64,000 nucleotides of DNA from Sphingobacterium sp. UBA2700 (GCA_002354335.1 DELI01000019.1:223354-287353), one strand, 5' to 3'; shown: positions 44,254 through 53,865, counted from the first letter of the stretch. A program made the numbers and translations. Notes: generated from the sequence alone by a model not told the origin.

Positions 44254-47211
44254 TTATGGTCTTATCTCCGTATGAATAAATGCCGTTTCCAGCACCACTA
44301 ATCTGCGATCTCCACGAAAACTCACTTTTAGCGACTGGGCATTGATTGGACAGTTGACCTCTTTGGTACTGTGGGGAGGAATTTCAAGATGTACGGTTGC
44401 GGCATTAACTTGCTTATGGATGATAAGCGGCTTATCACTCGGATTCCAAACTTTGCTGACCGACAGATTGACCCCCGGAAGTACTCTGCACCAGAAGAAA
44501 CCAATTCCCTCAGCCGATTCCTTATTCAGAATTTCCGGCATCGCGCCGAAACCTCTCAAATAATAGGGTCCGAAGGGGCGTCTTCCATTGGCAACATACT
44601 GCACACCGGGTCTCGTAGCAAATGCAACACGGACGCCGGGAGCAAATTGATCGCCTTTTTCTGTCACCGTAATTTGGTTTTTGGTCCCCTCGGGAATACG
44701 AGGTGTCGAATTGATCATAAAACCACTGTTAATTCCTGTTAGTATGCCTTTTTCGGTTTCATAATCGCCCCAAATAATCGTATTGCTGATCAGTGGGTGT
44801 AGTTCATGCTCTTGGTCTGAACTGTTGTACGCGAGGAGGTTTAATAATAACCGGTCTGCCACGGGGTCTAATCCGGTCCTCCGAACTAAATCGAATCCAC
44901 CCAGGAGGACACTTCCTTGTCCGATAAACTGCTCGGCGAGCACTGTTCCTTCCAAACCCGGGCCGTAGTTGCATAGGATAGCGATGCTTTCCAATGCTTC
45001 TTTATGAACCGGCATAAATCCGTCGGTTACCGGATAAATTGCGGGAAATCCAGCCTTGTCTTCATTCCAGTTGGTATAGTCCGACCACACTTGAAAATTT
45101 TTACGTTGAATATCTCTGGTAACCGGATGGTCCGACCTTTCGGCATTTACGTAGTATCCATTATGAGAGGGACGGACTGGCGATGGGTATGCAGGATCGT
45201 CAATATCGGGTATAGCACTCCTATAGGGTTTCTCCAAAATGCTGTTCAGGTAAGGGAGATGAAGTGAATCTTGTCGCAAGCTAAGTACTCTCCCCCCTTC
45301 CTGTATAAAACGTTTTATTTCTGCACTGCTCGTCTTTACCATCTCATCTGCAGCATTCTCACCGATCACGAGCGCTTGGTTTTGCTCTAATTTATTGAAA
45401 TTGGAAACAGTCTTATAGAGAACGCCCAATTTCTGAAATGCTTTAGCAGTACTTCCAGAAGGATCATAAAGTGAAATTACCTTGCCAACGCTTCCGCCAG
45501 ATCTTGTATAAAATTGATCTGCAATAAAAAGTTTTTGACTGTTCTTACTCCGCTCTTTACCGTCGGAATAGATGCTGCCTTCTAATGTGTAATCACCCGT
45601 ACGCAAATTATCCGGAATTCTTAGACTTACTTGCTTTTTTACAGCCTTATAGTAAGGAATATTTGAAAACTGTAAGGTATCTCCCACCAGCTTACGACCA
45701 ATTTTATCGACGAGATGATATATTAGAGTAACCTTTTTTAAATCTTCGCCATTGTTCTGATCATTGACTACATGGGCGATCGGTTGAATAGTTGAACCTG
45801 CATAAACTTGTGTTGTCCAACATTCCCAACTCAATAGGACCGGCTGAAAAGAAAGCATGACTTGCTGTGCGGCCGGCTTGGGATTCATATCAGCAAATTC
45901 CTTGATGTTGTCCCAATTATAAAATAAAACTGTGAACGGGAAAATACCGCTCAGTTCAGGATTAATACTGCGTAAGCGCCTAAATATTTCTACAGCATTT
46001 TTGATCGTAAAGATTTGATGTTCGCTTGCCAGCTGGGCCTGCAAGTCTTGACGTTCATGCCCTGTCCAATTCAGTTGGGAACCTGGATTTTTATGCGCTG
46101 GCGTTAGATTATAACGACCGTCAGGTCCAGTATAGTTTCCGATTGTTTCTGTAAAAGTGATCGGCTGCTGCTTTTTTGGAAAAGGAATGATTTTCTCATT
46201 ATCGCGCGTATGAATGTAGGTAAATGGGGAAGCGTAATACCAACCCCAATAACGATGTAGATCACAGATGTCACCGGCCTTCCCATAGCCATAGCCGGCA
46301 TTGGCAATATAAGCCCGGGTTTCATCCCATTCTCGTAACTTTTCATGGCTATAGGTTAAGAACTTCTCCCATTCTATGGCTCTTTTTCCAACAAAAGGTG
46401 TTTCGTTGGTCATCGCATAGATCATCAATGAAGGGTGGTGTGCAATAGGTCCCAATTTCTGATACTTATACCAGGCTACAGCACGGTCATAGTCTGCGGG
46501 AAATCCGCCATCTGTTTCATCCCCTACTTGCTGAAAATGCTCTACGTTGGCTCCTTTTGCTGCTGAACCAGCATAGTTGCCACCGAATACCATCATCCCT
46601 AATTCGTCGCATACGTCATACCAGGTTTCATCATCCGGGATGCGGATGATATTAACATTTAAACGCTTCATAAAACTGACGTATTCTTCTGCGAATCTCC
46701 GACTTCGTTCCACATGCGAAGGGATACCCCGATTTGGTGGATTGACCGCAAATCCTCGAAGAAAGATCAACTTTCCGTTTAGGAATAAATTCCCCTCTTT
46801 CGATTCAAAAAATCGGAATCCGAGCCGTTCCCTGGCAGAAGCAACGAGCTTGTCCTTATCGAATTGTTCGAGCGTCAGTTCGTATAAATAGGGATCACTG
46901 GGTGACCAAAGTTTGGGCTTAAGACCGTCAATTGTAAAAATTCTTACATGTTTATTATTTGGATCGACTTGATCAAGACTTATCTTTCCTTGCCAAAGCG
47001 TATGCTTATCTTTTATCCCTTTAATAGTAACCTTAAACGTATGCTTTGGCGACTGTATAAAAGCATCTCTTAGCGTTACGCGGACATAATCCAGCCCTGT
47101 GAACGGGGTTAATTGCGCTTGACTTTTCGATTGCGCTTCGGCCCTGACAACTAAGCATAGGATGGCTAGGAAAATGATATATTTTCTTAAAAATTCACCT
47201 GACTTTTTCAT
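44254..47211 (-). CDS. GH2-like glycoside hydrolase with C-terminal GATase-like domain
   Basis: 985 residues; signal peptide to EAQ, so exported. It starts directly with an Ig-like beta sandwich (about 40-135, LWSPSDPYLYELTL, RLGFRFFE), lacking the N-terminal jelly-roll of classical LacZ. A TIM barrel follows (about 140-450) with acid/base Glu270 in MTNETPF and nucleophile Glu355 in TFTETIGN, each in the position expected for family GH2. The barrel is followed by Ig-like segments and a class-I glutamine-amidotransferase/ThuA-like domain (about 575-790: VISLYDPSG, IKRFIQEGGRVLSL), then further beta domains. The substrate sugar is not readable; beta-galactoside or beta-glucuronide are typical of GH2. 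Confidence 0.85.
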   Translation of the reverse strand: MKKSGEFLRKYIIFLAILCLVVRAEAQSKSQAQLTPFTGLDYVRVTLRDAFIQSPKHTFKVTIKGIKDKHTLWQGKISLDQVDPNNKHVRIFTIDGLKPKLWSPSDPYLYELTLEQFDKDKLVASARERLGFRFFESKEGNLFLNGKLIFLRGFAVNPPNRGIPSHVERSRRFAEEYVSFMKRLNVNIIRIPDDETWYDVCDELGMMVFGGNYAGSAAKGANVEHFQQVGDETDGGFPADYDRAVAWYKYQKLGPIAHHPSLMIYAMTNETPFVGKRAIEWEKFLTYSHEKLREWDETRAYIANAGYGYGKAGDICDLHRYWGWYYASPFTYIHTRDNEKIIPFPKKQQPITFTETIGNYTGPDGRYNLTPAHKNPGSQLNWTGHERQDLQAQLASEHQIFTIKNAVEIFRRLRSINPELSGIFPFTVLFYNWDNIKEFADMNPKPAAQQVMLSFQPVLLSWECWTTQVYAGSTIQPIAHVVNDQNNGEDLKKVTLIYHLVDKIGRKLVGDTLQFSNIPYYKAVKKQVSLRIPDNLRTGDYTLEGSIYSDGKERSKNSQKLFIADQFYTRSGGSVGKVISLYDPSGSTAKAFQKLGVLYKTVSNFNKLEQNQALVIGENAADEMVKTSSAEIKRFIQEGGRVLSLRQDSLHLPYLNSILEKPYRSAIPDIDDPAYPSPVRPSHNGYYVNAERSDHPVTRDIQRKNFQVWSDYTNWNEDKAGFPAIYPVTDGFMPVHKEALESIAILCNYGPGLEGTVLAEQFIGQGSVLLGGFDLVRRTGLDPVADRLLLNLLAYNSSDQEHELHPLISNTIIWGDYETEKGILTGINSGFMINSTPRIPEGTKNQITVTEKGDQFAPGVRVAFATRPGVQYVANGRRPFGPYYLRGFGAMPEILNKESAEGIGFFWCRVLPGVNLSVSKVWNPSDKPLIIHKQVNAATVHLEIPPHSTKEVNCPINAQSLKVSFRGDRRLVVLETAFIHTEIRP

Positions 47212-47215
47212 AACC

Positions 47216-48553
47216 TTATCTGTTGATCATTAGATTGGTGAGGTATCTGGTATAGTGATCATATCTACCTTTCATCCACATTACAAAGGGTTTGTTTCCC
47301 GAATATTGGTCTACAACATAAGGTCGCACATTACTTGATTTGGATTTGCTGGTTAATGCGGATGTCTCCCATTTGCCTTTGTTTAATTTCCATTCTTCAA
47401 TTTCGAACAGCTTGCCGACCTGTCGAGCGAGGAAAACTCTGGAGGGATCATTGTGATCAAGCACTACGCCTCCGGAATAATGTTCTTCAAGAATTTTTCC
47501 ATCCTTTTCCGGGCTAGTAATCTGCTTTCCGGAGTTTATCAGCTTAGTATCTTTCCAAGCTTTTCCGTCCCATGCGGCGTAATGGTAGATGTGGTCATTA
47601 ATAGTTGGATAGCGCGCATAGGTGACAACGGGGAACCCCTGCTTATCCAGAGCGATATCCCAGATCCAAGATTTGACCTGATGCTGATTCGCGTCATATA
47701 GTTTATGCACTTTTGAAATATCTACCGGGCGACCATCCATCGCTGTAATAAAACTTCCATCGGTTTGATAGAATTTATCCTTCTCAAGGTACATGTGGAA
47801 CACAGAAGCAGTATCCAACTTAGGATGCCCGTTGGTAAATAGGAAATGTATTTTGGACTTATGATCGGAAACAACTTTGAGATAAGGGATTCTGTCGTAC
47901 GATCCTTTGCTATCCAAAAAAGGTTTGGCGTCGGTCCAGGTCTTTCCTAAATCATCACTGTAGACATAGTGTTGCTTCCAATTGGTGTATTTCGGATTTG
48001 CTGGATCTCGTTTATTTCGACTTCTAAAGAACACATATATTCTATTGTGCTCATGAGCTAACATTACTGGATGTGAATAGGTAATAAGCTCATTGTTGAG
48101 GCCAAAGTTCAATTCACGTTCTTCTTCCCAAGCACTTATATCTTCGGCATACTTGCTTTTGCGGAGAAAGAATTTGCCATTATGTTCGGTGTAGAACGTC
48201 AGAATCTTGCCATCTGGCAGAAATAAGATGGACGGCACATTATGATCATCTACTTGTAGCTTATCGTGCAGGATGAAGGTCTCTGTTTTAGTGCTGGGTA
48301 GTTCACGGGAAGAAATACGCACATCTCCTTTGCTGTTGATATATCCGAAATATATCTTCTCTTTTTTCCCTTTATGATAAACCGCCCTTGGGTCTGCATA
48401 CCAACACCAAGTCCCATCCTCTATGGCGACATTTGTGTTGGTTTGGCAGTACGCATCTATCGGAATCAAGCATATAATCCCAATACAATAGAGTAAGACT
48501 CGCTGCAGTTTATGCGACATTTGAGGAGGCCGCATTATTCGTTTTTGTATCAT
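47216..48553 (-). CDS. BNR_4-domain seven-bladed propeller enzyme (PL24/PL25 or GH145-like)
   Basis: 445 residues; signal peptide to DAYCQ (an ATG at residue 12 is a possible true start). The motif DGTWCWYADPRAVYH and the following YFGYINSKGDVRI are the hallmark of BNR_4 (PF15892). The conserved His104 in VDDHNVPS, an active-site position in this superfamily, is present. Members include ulvan lyases (PL24, PL25) and rhamnosidases acting on Rha-GlcA (GH145); eye inspection cannot separate them. It lies 4 bases before the GH2-like gene. An accompanying GH88 fits a lyase that leaves an unsaturated uronic acid. Confidence 0.82.
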   Translation of the reverse strand: MIQKRIMRPPQMSHKLQRVLLYCIGIICLIPIDAYCQTNTNVAIEDGTWCWYADPRAVYHKGKKEKIYFGYINSKGDVRISSRELPSTKTETFILHDKLQVDDHNVPSILFLPDGKILTFYTEHNGKFFLRKSKYAEDISAWEEERELNFGLNNELITYSHPVMLAHEHNRIYVFFRSRNKRDPANPKYTNWKQHYVYSDDLGKTWTDAKPFLDSKGSYDRIPYLKVVSDHKSKIHFLFTNGHPKLDTASVFHMYLEKDKFYQTDGSFITAMDGRPVDISKVHKLYDANQHQVKSWIWDIALDKQGFPVVTYARYPTINDHIYHYAAWDGKAWKDTKLINSGKQITSPEKDGKILEEHYSGGVVLDHNDPSRVFLARQVGKLFEIEEWKLNKGKWETSALTSKSKSSNVRPYVVDQYSGNKPFVMWMKGRYDHYTRYLTNLMINR

Positions 48554-48613
48554 GTGTTTAGATTTAATAGGTGTTAGCTTTTGTTCTTTTTTTATTTCAT
48601 GTTTCTTGAGTTA

Positions 48614-49495
48614 TTATTCATACGCAGGCATGTTTGAGGTTAAAAATTTATCTATGGTATTGATTTCGTTTTTGGTTATATAGTTGTAAATGGCATGTCC
48701 CATATTTTTGAGGATATGTATTTCGGATTGTTGGATATCCAGTTCCTTCATTTTTTTGTGCAGCGCATAAGCATAAGCGACATTAATAAGATCATCCTGT
48801 TCTCCGTGAAACGTTAGCAGCGGAGGTGCGCTCGCTCGGATATCGTCGGTACTTGCCAGTCCACCCCAAAAGTTAACGACACAGCGTATCGGCAATATTT
48901 TCTGCTTTGAACGATAGGCCGTATAAAGCGCAGTCATTGCACCAGCAGAACCTCCTGATATGGCAAGTCTATTTGTATCCAAAGCATAATTTTCTGCATG
49001 ATTCTTTATCCATTGTAGGGCCAATTCTGTATCTGCAGAGGCCATTTTGACGGCTGTTTCCAAACCGGTATGGAACTTCCCATCTTTGGGAAGTCCGTCC
49101 TTCATATTGGCCCCTGCAGATGCACCTTGAATCTTATTTTGCTTTAAATGGAGGTAGTAATTTATAGAGACGACCGCGTATCCTTTCGCTGCAATCTCTT
49201 TACACAGCGCCACATTGCCTTTCGCACCTTTGTCTCCTCCGGAAAAACCGCCGCCATGAATAAAAACCAAAATTGGGAGGCTTTCTATGGGCTTTGTATG
49301 CGGAAGGTAGAGATCGAGCAATCGATCTGACGAAGTATCTTGTCCGATTCCTAGGGGTGCATCGGCGTACCTGAGGTTACGTTGAATCAAAATTGTCGAC
49401 GAGTCTGAAATGGATTGTGCCTGTAAGTTCAAAAAAATAGAAATGAACAGTGCGATCATGAGCATTATTCTATTTACAACGTGCTTGTATTCCAT
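48614..49495 (-). CDS. Alpha/beta-hydrolase, probable carbohydrate esterase
   Basis: 293 residues; signal peptide to NLQAQ. Oxyanion-hole motif FIHGGGFSGGD, nucleophile Ser183 in AISGGSAGAM, acidic residue Asp234 or Asp235 in HGEQDDLIN and His267 in NMGHAIYN complete the triad. The family (BD-FAE/lipase-like esterases) removes acetyl or feruloyl groups from polysaccharides. Its place between GH88 and BNR_4 genes suggests it de-esterifies the same glycan before or after cleavage. The exact ester is not predictable. Confidence 0.87.
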   Translation of the reverse strand: MEYKHVVNRIMLMIALFISIFLNLQAQSISDSSTILIQRNLRYADAPLGIGQDTSSDRLLDLYLPHTKPIESLPILVFIHGGGFSGGDKGAKGNVALCKEIAAKGYAVVSINYYLHLKQNKIQGASAGANMKDGLPKDGKFHTGLETAVKMASADTELALQWIKNHAENYALDTNRLAISGGSAGAMTALYTAYRSKQKILPIRCVVNFWGGLASTDDIRASAPPLLTFHGEQDDLINVAYAYALHKKMKELDIQQSEIHILKNMGHAIYNYITKNEINTIDKFLTSNMPAYE

Positions 49496-49706
49496 ATTGT
49501 TGAAGTTTAGTTTTTAATTTGCTATAGCTTTATCGATAAATACCTACCCTCCCTTAATTGCTGCTCTTTGTGTCCAGTCTTTATTAGGAGCCTTCCAGAA
49601 ATCATCATGGGGAGGTCATCCTAAAACGAGGAATTCCTGAGCGGTTCCGTTATGATTAATTAGGCCGCGTAGAATAAGTATACCTAGGACATGCATCATC
49701 TTATTG

Positions 49707-50984
49707 TTAGTTTAATTTATCGACCTTCAGTTTCTTATAACGTGAGATAGCTTCTAAGTAATAATAATCTGCATAAGACAATGGCGCATCCACTTCTCGG
49801 TCCTTCGTTAGATTACCAACACTATGTTTTAAAATGAACCCAGCATTCTCTCCAAGCGAGGCCGTGTAGGTTGGGGTGGAGAGTGCTTTGATTATAGTTT
49901 CCGCAGCCCTGAGATATTCGACGGACTTGTCCTTCTTTACGTATTGTGCTAACTCAATTAAAGCGGAAGCCACTACCGCTGCTGCTGAGGCGTCGCGGGG
50001 GATGACCGGATATTTTGACGCATCATATTTCCAGCTCGAAGGAAAGCCCTCCTGTCCAGCATTGAAATCCCAATATGGAATTTTGTCTTCCGGAAGTCTA
50101 TCATGATTTAGAAAATAATCAGCCATTCCTTGAGCGACTTTTAAAAACCGCTTGTCCTTACTTTCTCGATAAACCATCGTGAAACCATAGATTCCCCACC
50201 CTTGTCCGCGAGACCAGGCTGAGTTATGAGCAAATCCTTGATAAGTCTGCTTGTCAAGGACTTCCCCATTTTCAGGATTATATACAACAACATGATAAGC
50301 ACTGTAGTCGGGTCGGACGTGGTTTTTCATGGCCGTTTCGGCATGCTTGATAGCGATATCTTTGTATTTATTGTCCCCAGTAACCTTCGATGCGAAAAAG
50401 AGGAGTTCCAAATTCATCATATTGTCGATGATGACAGGGAAATCCCAGTAATCATCTGTCACAAATGATTTGATCCTATCCCAGGATTGAATACTCTTTA
50501 CATTTGGACTGTAGCGGCTAGCGAGTGATTTTGCAGATTCCAGGAGCACTTCTTTATACTTTACATCCTTCGTTAGTCTGTAAGCATTTCCAAAGCTACA
50601 GTACATCATGAAGCCTAAATCATGCGTACGTTTGTTGAATTTTTGCGTGTCCAATAACTGCAATTTTACTTTTGCTTCATCAAATATTTCTTGATCACTA
50701 GACGCTTCATACAGATATAATAACGACCCAGGATAGAAACCACTTGTCCAGTCTCTCGCCGAACTCGTAACTAATCCTTTTCCATCAGCTTCATATGATT
50801 TTGGGAAACGATTATTGGGGAGCTTAGATTTTAATAATTTATACTGCAATATTGCGTTTTGAAAGCTGCTGTCTATGATATTTATGACTTTTCGAGCAGC
50901 ATCATCGCTGGAATTAATATGTGCTACGGAACATCCCATTAATGAGAATAACAACAACACCAACATGACATAATTGGGTTTCAT
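49707..50984 (-). CDS. GH88 unsaturated glucuronyl hydrolase, lipoprotein
   Basis: 425 residues; lipobox SLMGC (Cys18). GH88 (alpha6/alpha6 barrel) hydrates the delta-4,5 double bond of unsaturated uronic acids left by polysaccharide lyases. Key residues are present: Asp122 in RTHDLGFM, Asp187 in VIIDNMMNL, with SSARDWTSGFYPG and NSAWSRGQGWGIYG lining the site. It is probably the first gene of the locus, with a 344-base spacer upstream. Its presence is the strongest evidence that the target is a uronic-acid-containing glycan degraded by a lyase. Confidence 0.94.
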   Translation of the reverse strand: MKPNYVMLVLLLFSLMGCSVAHINSSDDAARKVINIIDSSFQNAILQYKLLKSKLPNNRFPKSYEADGKGLVTSSARDWTSGFYPGSLLYLYEASSDQEIFDEAKVKLQLLDTQKFNKRTHDLGFMMYCSFGNAYRLTKDVKYKEVLLESAKSLASRYSPNVKSIQSWDRIKSFVTDDYWDFPVIIDNMMNLELLFFASKVTGDNKYKDIAIKHAETAMKNHVRPDYSAYHVVVYNPENGEVLDKQTYQGFAHNSAWSRGQGWGIYGFTMVYRESKDKRFLKVAQGMADYFLNHDRLPEDKIPYWDFNAGQEGFPSSWKYDASKYPVIPRDASAAAVVASALIELAQYVKKDKSVEYLRAAETIIKALSTPTYTASLGENAGFILKHSVGNLTKDREVDAPLSYADYYYLEAISRYKKLKVDKLN

Positions 50985-51061
50985 ATTTTATTCGGTAAAT
51001 TAGTGTTTATAGGTCGATTTGATGAGCAGTTCTCCCACTACTTATGCCAAATCAACCGATT

Positions 51062-51073
51062 GGTTACGTAACC
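51062..51073. promoter_or_regulatory. Perfect 12-bp palindrome upstream of GH88
   Basis: GGTTACGTAACC is a perfect palindrome, 78-89 bases before the GH88 start. A direct repeat of ACCGA flanks it (51055-51059 and 51071-51075). AAACGTTT occurs at 51172-51179. The site is a candidate operator for the utilisation locus. Otherwise the spacer 50985-51328 contains no gene or RNA that I can recognise. Confidence 0.45.
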
Positions 51074-51328
51074 GAATATAAAAAATATGTTTTTACGAAT
51101 ACTGTAGATCTTTAAAATACGACTTTATTTTTTTCGAAAAAATAGCGTTTTCGGCTACTTTATTAAACCTCAAACGTTTTCGATTATTTTTTAAAAAACT
51201 ATGCTTTTGTAACAGCAATAATTGTGGTATAAAATGATACTATGAAAGAATGTATAAAAGAAACGAGTAGAAAAGATTAAAAGGCTATTTTTGAGGGCAT
51301 TCACCCTAGCGAGGATAGACATTTTCGC

Positions 51329-51937
51329 CTATCCCCAAAATGTACTTATTAGGGTAATTATGCCGTACAGACTGATATCTTTCTTTTTGAAGACTAGTTT
51401 TAAAGCTGTCATTGCTTTCGAGCGAGCAAAGTATATATTATTCGCTGTTGTGCCCAATGTGCTACAGATTTCATTGGTATCCATTCCTTCAAAATAAGTC
51501 ATCCGGAATACTTCTGCTTGATTTTTTGGTAGCTTATCCAATTCTAACATAATTTGTTCAATGAGTTCTGAATAAATGATATCTGTTAGTACATCGGACC
51601 TATTCTCAATTTTATCCCACAACAGCTCTTCACCTAGGTCCACTGTCTTGCAAAATGCAGAACCTACATGATCGTAACATGCATTTCGAGTGATAAGAAA
51701 TAGAAAGGACTTCGTAGCTTGAACGCTGGATGCATTCGCTCGATTAAACCAAAGTTTGCAAAAAGATTCGGATACAATTTCTTCAGCTACTTCGCGGTTC
51801 TTGGTAATCCTATTTGCGAATACAAATAATTGCTCAGCGTATTGGCTCATAAAATAACGAAGCCCCAGCTCGTCTCCGAGTTGCAACTTTTCAAGATATT
51901 GGCTATCTAAGGTAGATTTTTGGTTGAACTGTTTCAC
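51329..51937 (-). CDS. ECF-type RNA polymerase sigma factor
   Basis: 202 residues, GTG start. Region 2: RYFMSQYAEQLFVFANRIT, then NREVAEEIVSESFCKLWFN (the usual D-A-E-D of region 2.2 diverged to N-R-E-V). Region 4 (about 130-190): LDKLPKNQAEVFRMTYFEGMDTNEIC followed by a helix-turn-helix, TLGTTANNIYFARSKAM. It is a Bacteroidota FecI-like sigma of the kind controlled by FecR. No FecR is adjacent here; the only FecR lies about 9 kb upstream on the same strand, at the other end of the locus. It lies 92 bases after the metallo-hydrolase gene. Confidence 0.9.
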   Translation of the reverse strand: MKQFNQKSTLDSQYLEKLQLGDELGLRYFMSQYAEQLFVFANRITKNREVAEEIVSESFCKLWFNRANASSVQATKSFLFLITRNACYDHVGSAFCKTVDLGEELLWDKIENRSDVLTDIIYSELIEQIMLELDKLPKNQAEVFRMTYFEGMDTNEICSTLGTTANNIYFARSKAMTALKLVFKKKDISLYGIITLISTFWG

Positions 51938-52029
51938 AATGAGCGTAAAAGTAGCTATAACAAACCTAGCAAGGTTACCTAATATCGTTATTTTTTTGTT
52001 AACTAAATATGTCCAAATTTGTTATTCCA

Positions 52030-53052
52030 TTATTTTAACATTCCATCCTTCCAAGTGAGCCGTTCACCCCAAAAAGGAATCATTGTTTTATCACATTTTA
52101 CAGCAGGCAAATGCTCCATTGTTTTTGTAATTGACGCCTGTCCATGAGGGTAGGGCTTATGCCTAAGCTCGATTAAATGCGTTAATACCGCATATTCGGG
52201 TTGCACCTGTCCTTCAGCCGTTCCTAATAAATTATTCTCTCGTGGTTCACCCCAGCGCATCACTAACAAATTTACGGGGCCTTGGATTTTTGTAAAATTT
52301 GCTGGCGTGAACCCTGCATCTCCACAATGTAACAAAGAGAATGAGCCAGCGTCTGCTCCACAGTCAATTCGAGCCATAGATATAAACTTTGGAAACTTAG
52401 GGTTAGCGAGGTGATCGTCCATATCTGTACGGATGGTGATATTGCCAATTTGATAGCTCGTTGGCACCAAAGAATGATAAGCAGAGCCTGGTTTATAAAA
52501 GTTAGAAATAACAGGTTTACCGAGCTTGGTCATGGCCTCCATCAACTTAACATTTGCATGATCACCGTGGTTGTGTGTGATATAAAGAAAGTCAAGATAT
52601 GGCGCAAATTGAGAAGCCAATCGATGATCTACATCAATACCGAAACAAGCTGAGGGTGTCTTTACGATAAATCCCATATTATAAAGTAGCCACACTTGCG
52701 CGGTTCCATTTTTTACCCGATTATTTTTCACCTCATTTAGAACCTTGTCAAAGCTTTTTCTATAAGCATATAGAATAGGAACCTTTCGCTCCATAGCCAT
52801 TGCATCTTCTTCGGACATCTCCAAGTAAGCCTTGAATTCCTCAGGCGGAAAACTATCAGAATATTGTTCTATGGTTTTTAACAGGTCGATTCGCTGAGGA
52901 CTTAGATCGAAGGCTGTTGTTTTCTCTAAGCTTTTCCAGGTTTTTATTGCTTTCTGGATGTCGTTTTTTTTACTATTCTCCTGAAGAACAACTTGTCCCG
53001 ACGAAACGAACACCAAAAGGAACATGGAGAAAGTTATTAAAAGTCTTTTCAT
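52030..53052 (-). CDS. Exported metallo-beta-lactamase-fold hydrolase
   Basis: 340 residues from MKRLLITFSMFLL (ATG 53052; a GTG lies three codons upstream). Signal peptide to SSGQ. Residues about 25-120 are helical and unfamiliar. The MBL fold follows with THNHGDH (His160, His162, Asp164, His165) and downstream LHCGDAGF for the second metal ligands. C-terminal PYPHGQASIT and FWGERLTW may hold a further His. The family includes lactonases, phosphodiesterases and RNases, and UlaG-like enzymes are the closest in feel. It is co-oriented with the SusC/D locus and may process its substrate. No CAZyme is present there. Confidence 0.82.
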   Translation of the reverse strand: MKRLLITFSMFLLVFVSSGQVVLQENSKKNDIQKAIKTWKSLEKTTAFDLSPQRIDLLKTIEQYSDSFPPEEFKAYLEMSEEDAMAMERKVPILYAYRKSFDKVLNEVKNNRVKNGTAQVWLLYNMGFIVKTPSACFGIDVDHRLASQFAPYLDFLYITHNHGDHANVKLMEAMTKLGKPVISNFYKPGSAYHSLVPTSYQIGNITIRTDMDDHLANPKFPKFISMARIDCGADAGSFSLLHCGDAGFTPANFTKIQGPVNLLVMRWGEPRENNLLGTAEGQVQPEYAVLTHLIELRHKPYPHGQASITKTMEHLPAVKCDKTMIPFWGERLTWKDGMLK

Positions 53053-53181
53053 ACTATACACTACGTTTTAGGTTTTCTGATTTAAATTGGCAAATGTTAA
53101 TAAACAATTATTCTTCCTTGCCAACGACAAGGAAGAATAAGGAACCTTCTATGATATCCCTTTTCAAAGGATACTCTTATT

Positions 53182-53865
53182 TTATGGAATTATTGTTTCC
53201 AAATAATTGGGCGTTATCAGGGTGTCAATATCATTTGCATTGATTAGGTATCTGGTTTTGCTTCTAACTAAACCACCTTTTTTTGCGTTGACCATCGTTA
53301 GTGTTTTAACGACAACCGCTTCTTTAGTGAATTGTCCGTTAGTCTGCTCATAGCTCACTAAATTATCTACCGCGCCAACTCTATTATCAAAGTTAATGAC
53401 TAGGTTGTTTTGTGTAAAGCGGACCATTGATGGCAATAGGGTGTTGATATAATTGGCTCCATAAACATAGCCACCTTTATTCGTCATTAATGATTTGTTA
53501 CCAAAGGTGTCTACATTCCATGCTTCAATCAGAACATTGCCTTCAATGTCGGGCATTTGCAGCGTTGTATAGTAGCCGCCGAACTTTTTATTAAAATTGC
53601 TCTCGCTATAATCAACTTTCAGTGAATCGCGCAAACCGGCAGCGGTATTCCAGCGTAGCATAAAGAATGATTTATTTACGTCCTCTGCAGGCACCACAAC
53701 CACCCCTACCTTATTAAATCCAGACTTCACGTTGATATCAGCAATACGTGCGGCATAGACTATAGGCCCATCCTTCACATACTGATTCAGTAAATCGTCT
53801 GCATTATCACAGCCGAGCTGCAGAAAAGAAAGAATCCCTCCAAGTATATATATTAACTTCTTCAT
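53182..53865 (-). CDS. DUF4998-type surface lipoprotein
   Basis: 227 residues from MKKLIYILGGILSF (ATG 53865); the open frame runs back to 53934 across the stop of the upstream gene. Lipobox LQLGC (Cys about 18). An all-beta protein with FMLRWNTAAG, VLIEAWNVDTFGNKS and YEQTNGQF strings that match the DUF4998 family as I know it. Genes of this family regularly follow susD and DUF5000/DUF4959 genes. Predicted surface-exposed accessory binding protein; ligand unknown. Confidence 0.75.
   Translation of the reverse strand: MKKLIYILGGILSFLQLGCDNADDLLNQYVKDGPIVYAARIADINVKSGFNKVGVVVVPAEDVNKSFFMLRWNTAAGLRDSLKVDYSESNFNKKFGGYYTTLQMPDIEGNVLIEAWNVDTFGNKSLMTNKGGYVYGANYINTLLPSMVRFTQNNLVINFDNRVGAVDNLVSYEQTNGQFTKEAVVVKTLTMVNAKKGGLVRSKTRYLINANDIDTLITPNYLETIIP

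Noticed and set aside
49496..49706. A gene or degraded gene between GH88 and the esterase
   Set aside because: No frame of useful length or similarity is present; the spacer only shares a short ACCCTCCCT string with the spacer upstream of susC.
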